The notes under the pieces were generated by a model. That model had not been told where the DNA came from, did not search any database, and saw nothing but the letters and a program-made list of their open reading frames with translations. DNA of 64,000 nt from Aureococcus anophagefferens (taxonomy: Eukaryota > Sar > Pelagophyceae > Pelagomonadales > Pelagomonadaceae), in the NCBI RefSeq assembly GCF_000186865.1, contig NW_008705566.1, forward strand, positions 2,039,699 to 2,103,698, in the 5' to 3' direction. Of the stretch, positions 1-9,331 are shown one piece after another. Made by a program: the position numbers and the translations under genes. The stretch's first letter is position 1. Every line of letters begins with the position of its first letter.

Positions 1-331
1 CCGCGCCGACGGACCGCTCGTAGACCTCGCGGTACGCGCGCTTCGCGCCCGCGCGCGCGCAGACCTCGAAGCGGTAGAACTCGGACTCGATGGCGAGGGC
101 GAGCTCGCTGTCGTGCTGCTCGAGCTCCGCGAAGTCCACGCGCACCGTCGCGCCCTCCTCGGCCGCGACCATGCCCTCGAGCTGCGACGCGTACGGCCGC
201 TTGCCGCCGCCGCACCCGCCGCCGTCGTCGTCGGCGTCCTCGGGGCTCGCACCGGGGCTAAAGTCGAGCAGGAACCGGCAGAACCGCTCGACGACCTGGT
301 TGTTCGTCTCCTGCTCCGTCACCTCGGCCAT
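1..331 (-). CDS. MCM6: MCM6-like replicative helicase subunit, N-terminal part (runs off the left edge)
   Basis: The frame is open from an ATG at 329-331 to the window edge, so only about 110 N-terminal residues are visible. They begin MAEVTEQETNNQVVERF and contain a short Asp/Gly-rich insert. A segment VDFAELEQHDSELA then leads into an ESEFYRFE motif. In the MCM2-7 family this is the N-terminal helical A domain. The L-E-Q and E-x-E-F-Y-R pattern fits MCM6 better than the other five subunits. MCM6 is part of the hexameric replicative helicase that unwinds origins in the nucleus. The zinc ribbon and AAA+ core would lie outside the window, so the subunit assignment rests on one motif and could be wrong; membership in the MCM family is likelier. 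The 279 bp upstream must hold its promoter. Confidence 0.6.
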   Translation of the reverse strand, partial: MAEVTEQETNNQVVERFCRFLLDFSPGASPEDADDDGGGCGGGKRPYASQLEGMVAAEEGATVRVDFAELEQHDSELALAIESEFYRFEVCARAGAKRAYREVYERSVGA

Positions 332-610
332 CGCTTACACAAGTGGCGTTGGCGCACCGCGCGGCGCGTGCGGTTGCGCTCCCGAGACGAGGTTTCGCGA
401 GCGCTTCAAGCGCGTCTCCCGTGCGCGGTTGCGCGCAACGCTGCGTGGTCGACGTACGCTCTCTGCTGGCTCAGGGAGAGACAGAGGAGGGCACTACTGC
501 AGTCGAGCCCATCAGCTCAAATCCGCGAGTCGCTGGCCGGGGATCCGCGGCGCTCGTCGACACAATACCTCGCACGCCTCCGACGACGACCCCGAGTATA
601 AAACGCCACG

Positions 611-1447
611 TTACGCCACGCGGTAGATGAGGTGGACGCCCGACGACGACGCGACGGTCTTCGAGAGCTCGCCGACGTCGAGGTTGAACGCGGCGACCTC
701 GAAGGGCGGGCTCATCTTGCCGCGGCGGAAGAAGCCGAGGTCGCCGCCCTTCTTCGCCGAGCCGCAGTCCGACTGGGCCTTGGCGAGCTCCTTGAAGAGG
801 TCCTCGCGGCGGTAGGACGGCGCGGCGAGGAGCTTCGACCGCGCGATCCGCAGCTCGTCCGTCGCGTCGTCGACGCTCCGCGTCACGCGCTTCGCCGGGT
901 TGCGCCAGGACGTCGGGTTGCGCGAGTCGCGGTGCTTGCGGACGACGTGGAGGCAGTGCACCTTCTCGAGCTTGAAGAGGCCCGGCGCGAAGACCTTGAC
1001 GGGCCCGCGGTCGCCGGCCGCCGCGGGCGCGGCCGCGGCGGCCGCCTTGGGCTTCGGCGGCGCCTTGGCCGCGGGCGGCGGCAGGTCCGCGTAGGGGTCG
1101 AAGGCCGCCGCGGGCCTCGCCGCGGGGCTCGGCAGGTCCGCGGCGGCGATGATCGCCGCGCGGCTCGGCGCGGCCGGCGCGGCGTCGCGCTCGTCGTCGC
1201 TGTCCGCCGCGGCGACGGGCGCGGTCTGCGGGATGCCCGGGCCCTCGAGGCCCTCGAGGGCGCGCTCCTTCGCGAGCTGCTTGTCGTCCAAGTAGTAGCC
1301 CAAGCCCTCGTCGCCCATTTTGAACACATAGCCCTTGCGCGACCCGTAGTACGCCGAGGCCTTGCTAAAGGCCAGGAGCTCCACCCTCTTCGGCGCCGGC
1401 TGCGGCGCGTCGCCGGCCGGGCGCTTGCGCGCCAGGTGCGCGTCCAT
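611..1447 (-). CDS. Pin1-type parvulin peptidyl-prolyl cis-trans isomerase
   Basis: This 278-residue protein has a C-terminal parvulin domain (about residues 160-278). It contains the start of the fold (V-H-C-L-H-V-V-R-K-H), the S-D-C-G-S-A-K-K-G-G-D-L-G-F-F loop and the S-G-V-H-L-I end. The catalytic histidines and cysteine of Pin1 are therefore present. Pin1 enzymes isomerise phospho-Ser/Thr-Pro bonds. The phosphate-binding loop reads S-R-N-P-T-S-W instead of S-R-R-P, so one of the two usual arginines is replaced. There is no WW domain. Residues 1-160 are a low-complexity Ala/Pro linker preceded by a conserved-looking stretch K-G-Y-V-F-K-M-G that I cannot assign. The start was chosen at 1447 because a longer frame upstream is Arg-rich and would run into the Cdc37 promoter. 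Confidence 0.88.
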   Translation of the reverse strand: MDAHLARKRPAGDAPQPAPKRVELLAFSKASAYYGSRKGYVFKMGDEGLGYYLDDKQLAKERALEGLEGPGIPQTAPVAAADSDDERDAAPAAPSRAAIIAAADLPSPAARPAAAFDPYADLPPPAAKAPPKPKAAAAAAPAAAGDRGPVKVFAPGLFKLEKVHCLHVVRKHRDSRNPTSWRNPAKRVTRSVDDATDELRIARSKLLAAPSYRREDLFKELAKAQSDCGSAKKGGDLGFFRRGKMSPPFEVAAFNLDVGELSKTVASSSGVHLIYRVA

Positions 1448-1680
1448 GTCGCAGGCGCGCGGCGGCAAAGAGCAGGCAAGGAGCAGTCTTGCCACAGCCG
1501 GACGCCGAGAGCCGCGCGCCCGCCCTCGATTCGCTAAGCCACAGCGGCGCCCAGGTGCTTCGACGCGCGTCTCTGCTCGCGCTCGCCGCCCCGTCCGCTC
1601 CCGCGTCGCCGCCTCCGCGCCGCGCCGCCGCCAACCAAGAGAACACCCGGTGCGAAGGAACCGAACTCGCCGAATCAATC
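1448..1680. promoter_or_regulatory. Shared divergent promoter of the Pin1-type isomerase and Cdc37
   Basis: Only 233 bp separate the two start codons, so both 5' UTRs and both promoters must fit here. No clear TATA box was seen. The two proteins both act on kinase and phosphoprotein folding, which makes co-regulation plausible, but that is inference from arrangement only. Confidence 0.55.
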
Positions 1681-2841
1681 ATGTCGAAGATGGCATTCGA
1701 CTATTCGAAGTGGGACAACATCGAGATCAGCGACGACGAGGCGGACTGCCACCCGAACATCGACAAGGCGTCGTGGTTCCGCATGAAGCACCGGTCCCGC
1801 GTCGAGCGCGAGGACACGGAGGCCGCGGACCGGAAGTCGATGGAGGCGGAGAACCGCGCCGACGGCGAGCGCGAGTCCGAGATCCTGCGGATCCTCGCGG
1901 AGATCAAGGCCGGCGGCGAGGCGGCGGAGTACGAGGACGAGGAGGCGTTGAGCGGCGAGCTCGTCGAGGTGCGCACGCGCGTCAAGGAGCGCGTCGACAA
2001 GATCGACTTCATGGAGAAGAACAAGAAGTGGAACGTCGACAACATGGGCACGGTGACGCACAACAAGACCATCATCTCGGGCAAGGGCTCGGACCCGTCG
2101 GACCTCGTGGGCGGCATGGTGTCGGGCGCCAAGGGCGCGTCGGGCAAGATCGGGCCGACGTCCGAGCGCGACGCCGTCGAGTCGTACTCGAATTTCGTGG
2201 AGGAGCACGAGGCCGTGCTCGAGGACTACCTCGCGACGCGCGACATCGAGCAGTGCAAGGGCAAGATCCACGAGCACGGCGGCACGCTGCTCCACGAGCA
2301 CGCGCAGTCCTACATCCTCCTCTCGTGCCTCGAGGACGAGATGAACGGCTACCACGACAAGATGGTGCTGTCCGCGCGGAACTCGCAGATCCTGAGCCAC
2401 GTCACGGAGCTGGCGACGTCGCTCCAGCGCCACCCGCGCGACGTCGTGCTGCCCTTCTTCAAGCGCATCGCCGAGGAGCAGTACCGCAAGGGCTTCGAGG
2501 AGGCCGTCGCGGGCTTCGCGTCCCGCATCGAGAACCGGGCCGTGGAGAAGCGCAAGGAGATGGACGCCGCCAAGGCCGCCGAGGGCGGCGGCGACGACGA
2601 CTACGAGGTGTTGTCCAAGGAGGAGCGCGTCGGCCCGGGCGGACTCGACCCCGTCGAGGTCTTCGAGACCCTCCCGCAGTCCATGCAGGAGGCCTTCGAG
2701 GCCAAGGACATGGCCATGCTCCAGGTCGCCCTCGAGGCCATGACGCCCGACGAGGCGAAGAAGCACATGGACGCCTGCGAGAAGAGCGGCCTCTGGGTCG
2801 CGAACAAGGCGCAGGCGGACGCCGAGGCCGCGGAGGCCTAG
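1681..2841 (+). CDS. CDC37: Hsp90 co-chaperone Cdc37
   Basis: The protein is 386 residues and starts MSKMAFDYSKWDNIEISDDE. This is the hallmark Cdc37 N-terminus: an aromatic-rich start followed by a Ser inside an acidic CK2 site. H-P-N-I-D and a coiled-coil segment follow. The middle Hsp90-binding part (about residues 180-300) and a C-terminal helical part ending in a Glu/Ala tail are both present, so the gene is complete. Cdc37 loads protein kinase clients onto Hsp90 in the cytosol. An upstream in-frame extension exists, but the start at 1681 matches the invariant family N-terminus. The gene lies head-to-head with a phospho-Pro isomerase. Confidence 0.95.
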   Translation: MSKMAFDYSKWDNIEISDDEADCHPNIDKASWFRMKHRSRVEREDTEAADRKSMEAENRADGERESEILRILAEIKAGGEAAEYEDEEALSGELVEVRTRVKERVDKIDFMEKNKKWNVDNMGTVTHNKTIISGKGSDPSDLVGGMVSGAKGASGKIGPTSERDAVESYSNFVEEHEAVLEDYLATRDIEQCKGKIHEHGGTLLHEHAQSYILLSCLEDEMNGYHDKMVLSARNSQILSHVTELATSLQRHPRDVVLPFFKRIAEEQYRKGFEEAVAGFASRIENRAVEKRKEMDAAKAAEGGGDDDYEVLSKEERVGPGGLDPVEVFETLPQSMQEAFEAKDMAMLQVALEAMTPDEAKKHMDACEKSGLWVANKAQADAEAAEA

Positions 2842-3328
2842 CGAGGTCGGCCCGGGTGCGGCGCGGCGCGGCGCGCCCAGCGCGTCGCGCAGCCTAATTG
2901 GGGGACTTCCTGGCGCGTTTCGTTTGAGTTGTGGGGAGGCCTTCACTTTCTCAGGCCGCCGCGGACTCGCGACGCTGGCAGCAAAGCCTGGTGCGTCCCC
3001 CGTGCGGAGGTGGGCCACCGCTATCCTGCCTGGGGGGGGCGTAAATACCAGTATGCAGGGATGCGGAGCGGTGATAGACGAGGCGGAGCTAAGGACGCCT
3101 CGAAGGGCTTTTTGCCCCGGCGATAATGTGCAACAGCGCCACCAGGCCGGCATAACCACCGCCGTCACGATCGCGCCCGAGCTTCGTCGCGGCAACAGAG
3201 CTTGAGCTGACGGCCACGCGCCGCCGTTCGTTCCGACGGTAACGCAGCGTGCCCTCGCGTGATACGTGCGGCTCACGCATAGCCGCTCGAGACCAAAAAA
3301 GAAGACGCACCGCGCGCGCGCGACGGCG
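2842..3328. other. Intergenic region between CDC37 and glutamate synthase; no gene recognised
   Basis: The two flanking genes point the same way, so these 487 bp hold the CDC37 3' end and the glutamate synthase promoter. It has lower GC than the genes and a G-run near 3031-3038. A 93-residue open frame (2924-3205, plus) has no recognisable motif and is probably chance. Confidence 0.5.
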
Positions 3329-6300
3329 ATGGCTCCGTTCAACCACGCCGCCGCGCTGTTGGCCCTCGCCGCGTCGGCGGGCGCCCTCGTCGCGCCGCGC
3401 TTACACGTCGCCCGGCCGGGCAAGGCCTCCCAGCTCGCCGCGTGGAAGTACGACATGACGTCCGTCGAGCGCGCCCTCGACACGGAGCGCGACGCGTGCG
3501 GCGTCGGGTTCATCGCCGAGAGCAAGGGCGGGCCGAGCCGCCGCGTCATGGAGGCGGCGACGAACTGCCTCTGCGCCAACGAGCACCGCGGCGGGTGCTC
3601 CGCCGACGGCATCTCCGGCGACGGCTCGGGCATCATGACGCAGATCCCCTGGGAGGTCTACGAGGCGGACACGCCGCGCTTAAAGGAGCGGCGCGCGGCG
3701 CACCCCGGCGAGCGCATGGGCTGCATGACGCTCTTCGTGCCGCGGGACCCCGAGGCCGCGGCGCGCGCCAAGGAGGTCGTCCTCGAGGCCGCCGAGGCCA
3801 CGGGGTTCGAAGTCGTCGCGTGGCGCGACACGCCGGTGGACGCGTCGGTCTGCGGCGTCGCCGCGGAGCTCGGCCGCCCGGACTTCGCGCACGTCTTCCT
3901 CCGCACGTCCGCGGACACGCCGACGCGCACGGAGCGCAACTTCGAGCGCGCGCTCTACCTCTACCGCCGCAGCCTCCGCGGCGCCTGGGACCGCGACGAG
4001 GAGCTCTACGTCGCGTCGTGCTCCTCCAAAACCACGATCTACAAGGGCATGGTCAACGCCGCCTCCCTCAAGCTCTTCTACCCGGACCTCCAGTCCGAGG
4101 ACTACGTGTCCCAGTTCGCCATCTACCACCGGCGCTTCTCGACGAACACGATGCCCCGGTGGTCGCTCGCGCAGCCGTTCCGCTTGATCGCGCACAACGG
4201 CGAGATCAACACGGTCCGCGGCAACGTCAACTGGATGGTCTCCCGCGCCGAGGCCGCCGGCGGCGACCTCGGCGCCATCGCCGCGGGCTGCTCCTCCGAG
4301 GACCCGGACCGCGCGTGCGAGTACGTCGACCCCGAGAGCCTCGGCCCCGTCGTCGACGCGTCGAAATCCGACTCGGCGAATTTGGACGCGTCCCTCGAGC
4401 TCTACACGCGCGCGGGCCGCACGGTCGACGAGTCGCTGCTCATGATGATGCCGCCGGCCATCCCCGCGGAGAACGAGAAGGTCTTCTTCGACCTGCACGC
4501 GCCGCTCCAGGAGCCGTGGGACGGCCCCGCGTCGGTCTGCTTCTCCGACGGCAACGTCATCGGCGCGCGCCTGGACCGCAACGGCCTGCGCCCGGCGCGC
4601 ATCACGCGCTACCGCGACGGCCTCGTGTGCCTCGGGTCCGAGAGTGGCTCGTACGCGCTCTTCCCCGGCATGCCGCCGGACAGCGAGATCCTCGAGCGGA
4701 AGCGTTTGGGCCCGGGCATGTCCTGCCTCATCGATTTGGTCGCCAACGACGGCGGCTACTACGACGACAAGGCCGTCAAGGCGCGCATCGCGTCGAACCC
4801 CAAGTGGCAGGAGGCGCTCGACCGCCAGCGCCGCTTCCGCCTCGACGACATGGACGCGCCCGCGTACGCGGTGCCCGGCGACCGGGACCTGCGCACGCAG
4901 GCGGCCTTTGGGTGGGGGTCCGAGGACGTGGACATGCAGGTCACGGCCATGGTGAAGACGGGCGGCGAGGCGACGCACTGCATGGGCGCGGACGCGCCCC
5001 TGGCGGCGATGTCGACGTTCGCGCACCCGGCGTACGACTACTTCAAGCAGCGCCACGCGCAGGTGACGAACCCGCCCATCGACCCCATCCGCGAGAAGCA
5101 CGTCATGACGACGGAGACCTGGATGGGCGAGCGGCCCAACTGCGTCGACGTGGCGCTGGGCACGGACGACGGCTCGAATTTGCTGGTTCGCATGGACTCG
5201 CCCGTCGTCCACGCGGGCGAGGTCGACGTGCTCAAGACGGAGCTGCTCGCGGAGACGCTGGACACGACCTACGACCCGTCGCAGGAGACCTTGAAGGAGG
5301 CCGTGGCGAGAATTTCACAAGAAGCCATCGACGCCGTCGCCGGCGGCGCGCGCCTCGTGATCCTCAGCGACAAATCCTTCGGCGAGGGCCTCGACTCTTC
5401 CAAACGCCTCTACGTGCCGCCGCTGGTGATGACGGGCGCGACGCACCACGCCCTCATCGGCGCGGGTTTGCGGTTGAAGGGCTCGATCCTCGTGGAGACG
5501 GCGCAGGTCTGGTCGACGCACCACGTGGCGACCTTATGCGGCTACGGCGCGTCGGCCGTGCACCCCTACATGCTCTTCCGCGTGGCGGCCCAGCTCACGA
5601 CGCCGCCCAAGGAGGGCAAGAAGCCCAAGATCGACGGCGTGACGCCCGCCGAGGGCGTCGCGAACGCGCGCGCGGCGCTCAAGACGGGCGTCTTGAAGAT
5701 CATGTCGAAGATCGGCATCTCGGCGCTGTCGTCCTACCACGGCGCCCAGATCTTCGAGTGCGTCGGGTTGCATCCGGAGGTCGTGGACGTGGCCTTCAAG
5801 GGCACGGCGAGCCGGTTAGGTGGGTTGGATTTCGAGGAGATGGAGAAGGAGGTGAAGTCGATGGTGAACTCGGCGAGTTACGAGATCGACGACGACGACC
5901 TGCCGGTGTTCAAGCTCGCGAACTTCGGGTTCATCAACGCGTTGCAGAAGGGCCGCGGCGGCGAGGAGCACGCCAACTCGCCCAAGGTCGCCAAGCTGCT
6001 CCACGCGGCCGTCCGCGAGGACGACGCGGCCGAGCGGAAAATCAAGTACGACGCGTTCGCGGCCGCGCTCCGCGAGGACTCGCCCTTCGGGCTCCGCGAC
6101 CTCATGACGCTCAAGTACGCCGCCGAGCCGTCGACGGCGGCCATCCCCCGCGAGTCCATCTTCACGCGCTTCGTCACGGGCGGCATGTCGCTCGGCGCGC
6201 TCCAGGGCAGGAAAAGAGTGATTCAACGTCGCTTCAACGTGAGTGTTCCGCGCGCGCGCGTTTCGGAAAAAGCATCCAGGTGTCGAGAGCGCTCCGAGAG

Positions 6301-8376
6301 ATGATCGCTCGTCCAAAAAATAGCCGAAACGAGTGGAAAACGGCCGAGATAGGACCCTTTGAAGTTGGGAATTTCGCACTCTTTTCCTGCCCAGGCGCGC
6401 TCTCGCGCGAGACGCACGAGTCGCTCGCCATGGCCATGAACCGCCTCGGCGCCGCGTCCAACTCCGGCGAGGGCGGCGAGGACAGCGTCCGCAACGACAA
6501 GGTCGGCGACAACCGCGACACGACGTGGAAGCACCTCAAGGGCAAGTCGATCCGCGCCGACGACACGGCCGTGAGTCGCATCCGCCAGGTCGCGTCGGGC
6601 CGCTTCGGCGTCACGGCGTCCTACCTCGCCACGGCGTCCCAGATCGAGATCAAGGTCGCCCAGGGCGCCAAGCCCGGCGAGGGCGGCCAGCTCCCCGGCG
6701 GCAAGGTCGACGCGTACATCGCGTCCATCCGCGCGGCGACCGAGGGCGTCACGCTCATCTCGCCGCCGCCGCACCACGACATCTACTCCATCGAGGACCT
6801 GACGCAGCTCATCTTCGACCTCAAGGCCATCAACCCGACGGCGCGCATCTCCGTCAAGCTCGTGTCCATCATCGGCATCGGCACCGTCGCGTGCGGCGTC
6901 GCCAAGGCCGGCGCGGACGTCATCCAGGTCAGCGGCCACGACGGCGGCTCCGGCGCCGCGGCCATCTCGTCCATCAAGCACGCCGGCGGCCCCCTGGAGC
7001 TCGGGCTCGCCGAGGTGCACAACACGCTCGTCGAGAACGGCCTCCGCGACGGCGTCACGGTCCGGGCCGACGGCGGCGTCCGCACGGGTTTGGACGTCGT
7101 CAAGCTCGCGCTCCTCGGCGCCGAGGAGTTCGGCTTCGGCACCGTGGCCATGGTCGCCGCGGGCTGCGTCATGGCCCGCGTCTGCCACACGAACAACTGC
7201 CCCGTCGGCGTCGCGACGCAAAAGTCGAAGTTGAGGGAGCGCGTCCGCGGCGAGCCCGAGGACATCACGCGCTACTTCGAGTGCGTCGCCGACGAGACGG
7301 CGGACATCCTGCGGTCCCTGGGCCTCGACTCGCTCCTCGCGGCCATCGGCCGCGCGGATTTGTTGGAGTCGCTCGACGAGGCCGCGATGCACGCGTTGCT
7401 GCCGAAGACGAACCGCTTCGACGTGAAATCGACGGTGCTCAAGCCCATCGAGTTCGGCCCCCTGGGCGGCGAGGCCTTCGTGGCGCCGTACAAGCCGCCG
7501 CCGGCGCGGCCCCTCATCTACAGCTTCGGCCCGAACGCGGACGGCCACTTCGACGACCAGTACCTCGGCGAGGACGGCCCGTCGTCCGAGCCCTACGCGA
7601 TCCTCAACACGGACCGCGCCATCGGCACGCGCCTCGCCGGCGACATCGCCCGGCGCCGGCGGGCCCTCGGGTCCGTGCAGCCCGTCGAGGTCAACTACCG
7701 GGGCTCCGCGGGCCAGTCGTTCGCGGCGTTCGCGGTCTCGGAGATGCGCGTCACGCTCGAGGGCGACGCGAACGACTACGTCGGCAAGGGCCTCAGCGGC
7801 GCCCACGTGTCCATCTTCCCGCCGAAGGAGGCCGTGGCCAACGGCGACTTCGTCGCCAAGGACTCGGTCATCATCGGCAACACGTGCCTCTACGGCGCGA
7901 CGTCGGGCCGCTTCTTCGCGAACGGCCAGTCCGGCGACCGCTTCGGCGTGCGCAACTCGGGCGTCCAGGCCGTCATCGAGGGCGCCGGCGACCACTGCTG
8001 CGAGTACATGACCAACGGCATCGTCGTCGTCCTCGGCCCGACGGGCATCAACATCGGCTCGGGCATGACCGGCGGCGTCGCGTACCTCTACGCGCCCGAC
8101 GGCGACGACGAGGTCGCCGCGCGGCTCAACAGCGGCAACGTCAAGGGCCGGAGGATCGTCGACGCCGCGTCCCCCGCGGCCCTCAGCCTCAGGGGCCTCA
8201 TCGAGGACCACCTCGAGGCGACGGGCTCCAAGTGGGCCGAGGAGCTCCTCGAGGACTTCGACCACACGCAGTTCGTCCAGGTCGTGCCGCCGTCCGAGAT
8301 CGACCAGCCCAAAAACGCCGTCCAGGAGCTCGCCGAGGAGGAGGCCCCCGTGCCCGACCCAGTCGCGTCCAGGTAG
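3329..8376 (+). CDS. Ferredoxin-type glutamate synthase (Fd-GOGAT), plastid-targeted, one introner intron
   Basis: Exons 3329-6194 and 6395-8376 join in frame to 1615 residues, the usual length of plastid Fd-GOGAT. Residues 1-25 form a signal peptide (MAPFNHAAALLALAASAGAL, then VAPRLH), as expected for import through four plastid membranes. The glutaminase nucleophile is Cys57 in D-A-C-G-V-G-F. The FMN domain carries S-G-H-D-G-G-S-G and R-A-D-G-G-V-R-T-G. The 3Fe-4S cluster ligands lie in C-V-M-A-R-V-C-H-T-N-N-C. A C-terminal GXGXG beta-helix follows. The enzyme makes two glutamates from glutamine and 2-oxoglutarate. Ferredoxin as donor is inferred from the absence of a fused GltD. The intron falls inside the conserved segment G-M-S-L-G-A-L-S-R-E-T-H-E and is exactly one repeat element plus one 8-bp duplication. 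Confidence 0.95.
6195..6402 (+). mobile_element. Introner element, family 1, copy 1 (192 bp) with flanking 8-bp target duplication; forms the GOGAT intron
   Basis: The element spans 6203-6394. The octamer gcgcgctc occurs at 6195-6202 and again at 6395-6402. The ends are inverted repeats: cagggcaggaaaagagtg at the left and cactcttttcctgcccag at the right, 17 of 18 matching. The intron is 6195-6394. Its donor GC comes from the left target copy. Its polypyrimidine tract and acceptor AG come from the right inverted repeat. Splicing restores the pre-insertion coding sequence exactly. Introner elements of this kind are known from Aureococcus and Micromonas. No transposase is encoded, so the element is non-autonomous. 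Confidence 0.93.
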
Positions 8377-8511
8377 AGCAGCGCCCGCCCCGGCCGGGCC
8401 CCGCGGCGGCCGCGAGCGCCGCCGCGGCACCCGCCCGATCGCGCGCCCCTGCGCCGCGGCGTTGCACCTAAGTGAGTCTCTAACTTCGAGCCCCCGGCGG
8501 GGCGACGCGCC

Positions 8512-9093
8512 TCAGGACCCGTCGAAGCGCGGCCGCGCGTCGTTCGTCGTGTCGCGCGTCCCCTTGAGCCAGTCGGGCGTCTCGCGGTTCTTGATCTGCC
8601 GCGGCCGCGACCGGATCTCCGCCTGGACCGCGCGGATGCTGTCCATGTCCACGTCGCGCTCGACGTTGCGCACGACGGGCGGCGCGTTCTTCGCCTCCTC
8701 GATGCGCTGCTCCTTGCAGACGTCGACGAACTTGCCGTCGTCGCGCTTGTCGAAGCAGGAGAAGACGCCGCGCTTCGCGCGCTCCGGCAACGGCTGCGTG
8801 AAGGGCGCCGGGGCGTCGCTGACCGCGCCCTCGCCGAGCAAGCGGCCCTCCTCGCCCTCGGCGAAGGCCGCCAGCGGCAGCGCGACGACGGGCAGCAGGA
8901 AGGACGCGCGGCGGCTGCAGCGCTGCTGCGATTGCTGCGGCTGCTGCGGCGGCGCGGGGCTGAGGGACGCGCGGCGGCTGCAGAGCTGCGGCGTCTGCTG
9001 CAACTGCGCAGGGCTGAGCGCCAAGGCGTGCGCCGACGATGCGAGCACGAGCAGCAACGCGCTGCGAGAACGGGTCGATCCTGGCACAGCCAT
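8512..9093 (-). CDS. Hypothetical protein with a plastid, probably thylakoid-lumen, presequence
   Basis: This 193-residue protein opens with a hydrophobic signal (S-A-L-L-L-V-L-A-S-S-A-H-A). A Gln/Pro-rich stretch and a second hydrophobic segment follow, preceded by twin arginines (R-R-A-S-F-L-L-P-V-V-A-L-P-L-A-A-F-A). Two export signals in series fit delivery to the thylakoid lumen of a complex plastid. The mature part (about 110 residues) holds F-S-C-F-D-K-R-D-D-G-K-F-V-D-V-C and a charged, Arg-rich C-terminus. I recognise no family. The start at 9093 was chosen because the signal peptide begins there; an upstream frame adds 39 residues without a signal. It is convergent with the glutamate synthase gene, 135 bp away. 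Confidence 0.7.
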   Translation of the reverse strand: MAVPGSTRSRSALLLVLASSAHALALSPAQLQQTPQLCSRRASLSPAPPQQPQQSQQRCSRRASFLLPVVALPLAAFAEGEEGRLLGEGAVSDAPAPFTQPLPERAKRGVFSCFDKRDDGKFVDVCKEQRIEEAKNAPPVVRNVERDVDMDSIRAVQAEIRSRPRQIKNRETPDWLKGTRDTTNDARPRFDGS

Positions 9094-9331
9094 GCTCAAG
9101 GTCTTGCGCGGATCGAACGTCAAGGTTATGTTCAACGTCGATGGTGCCGCTCTCGGGCCGTCCCCGATCCAACCTGCCGGGCACCACCGCCCCCCCCTGG
9201 CGCAGTTCACTTGAATCGGTTCTTTAGAGGGGGGTCGAATGGGGGGGTCGTGGGGGCGCTTCTTGGTGGACTCGGCGCGCGGAGCCCGGACTTCCGCGCG
9301 AACGCGCGGCGCGGGCCGCGCGTCCGGGGCC

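Noticed and set aside
592..606. TATA-like agtataaaacg on the plus strand
   Set aside because: No plus-strand gene begins within a plausible distance; both neighbours are on the minus strand.
2965..3045. Partial introner near ctggcagcaaagcctgg upstream of glutamate synthase
   Set aside because: The resemblance to the 192-bp element tip is only about 10 bp, with no second end and no target duplication.
1675..3636. Long minus-strand open frame across CDC37
   Set aside because: Its translation is Val/Leu/Arg/Asp shadow sequence of the CDC37 codons; in 70% GC DNA the opposite strand stays open by chance.
6223..8430. 735-residue minus-strand frame opposite glutamate synthase
   Set aside because: It has no domain and mirrors the codons of the real gene.
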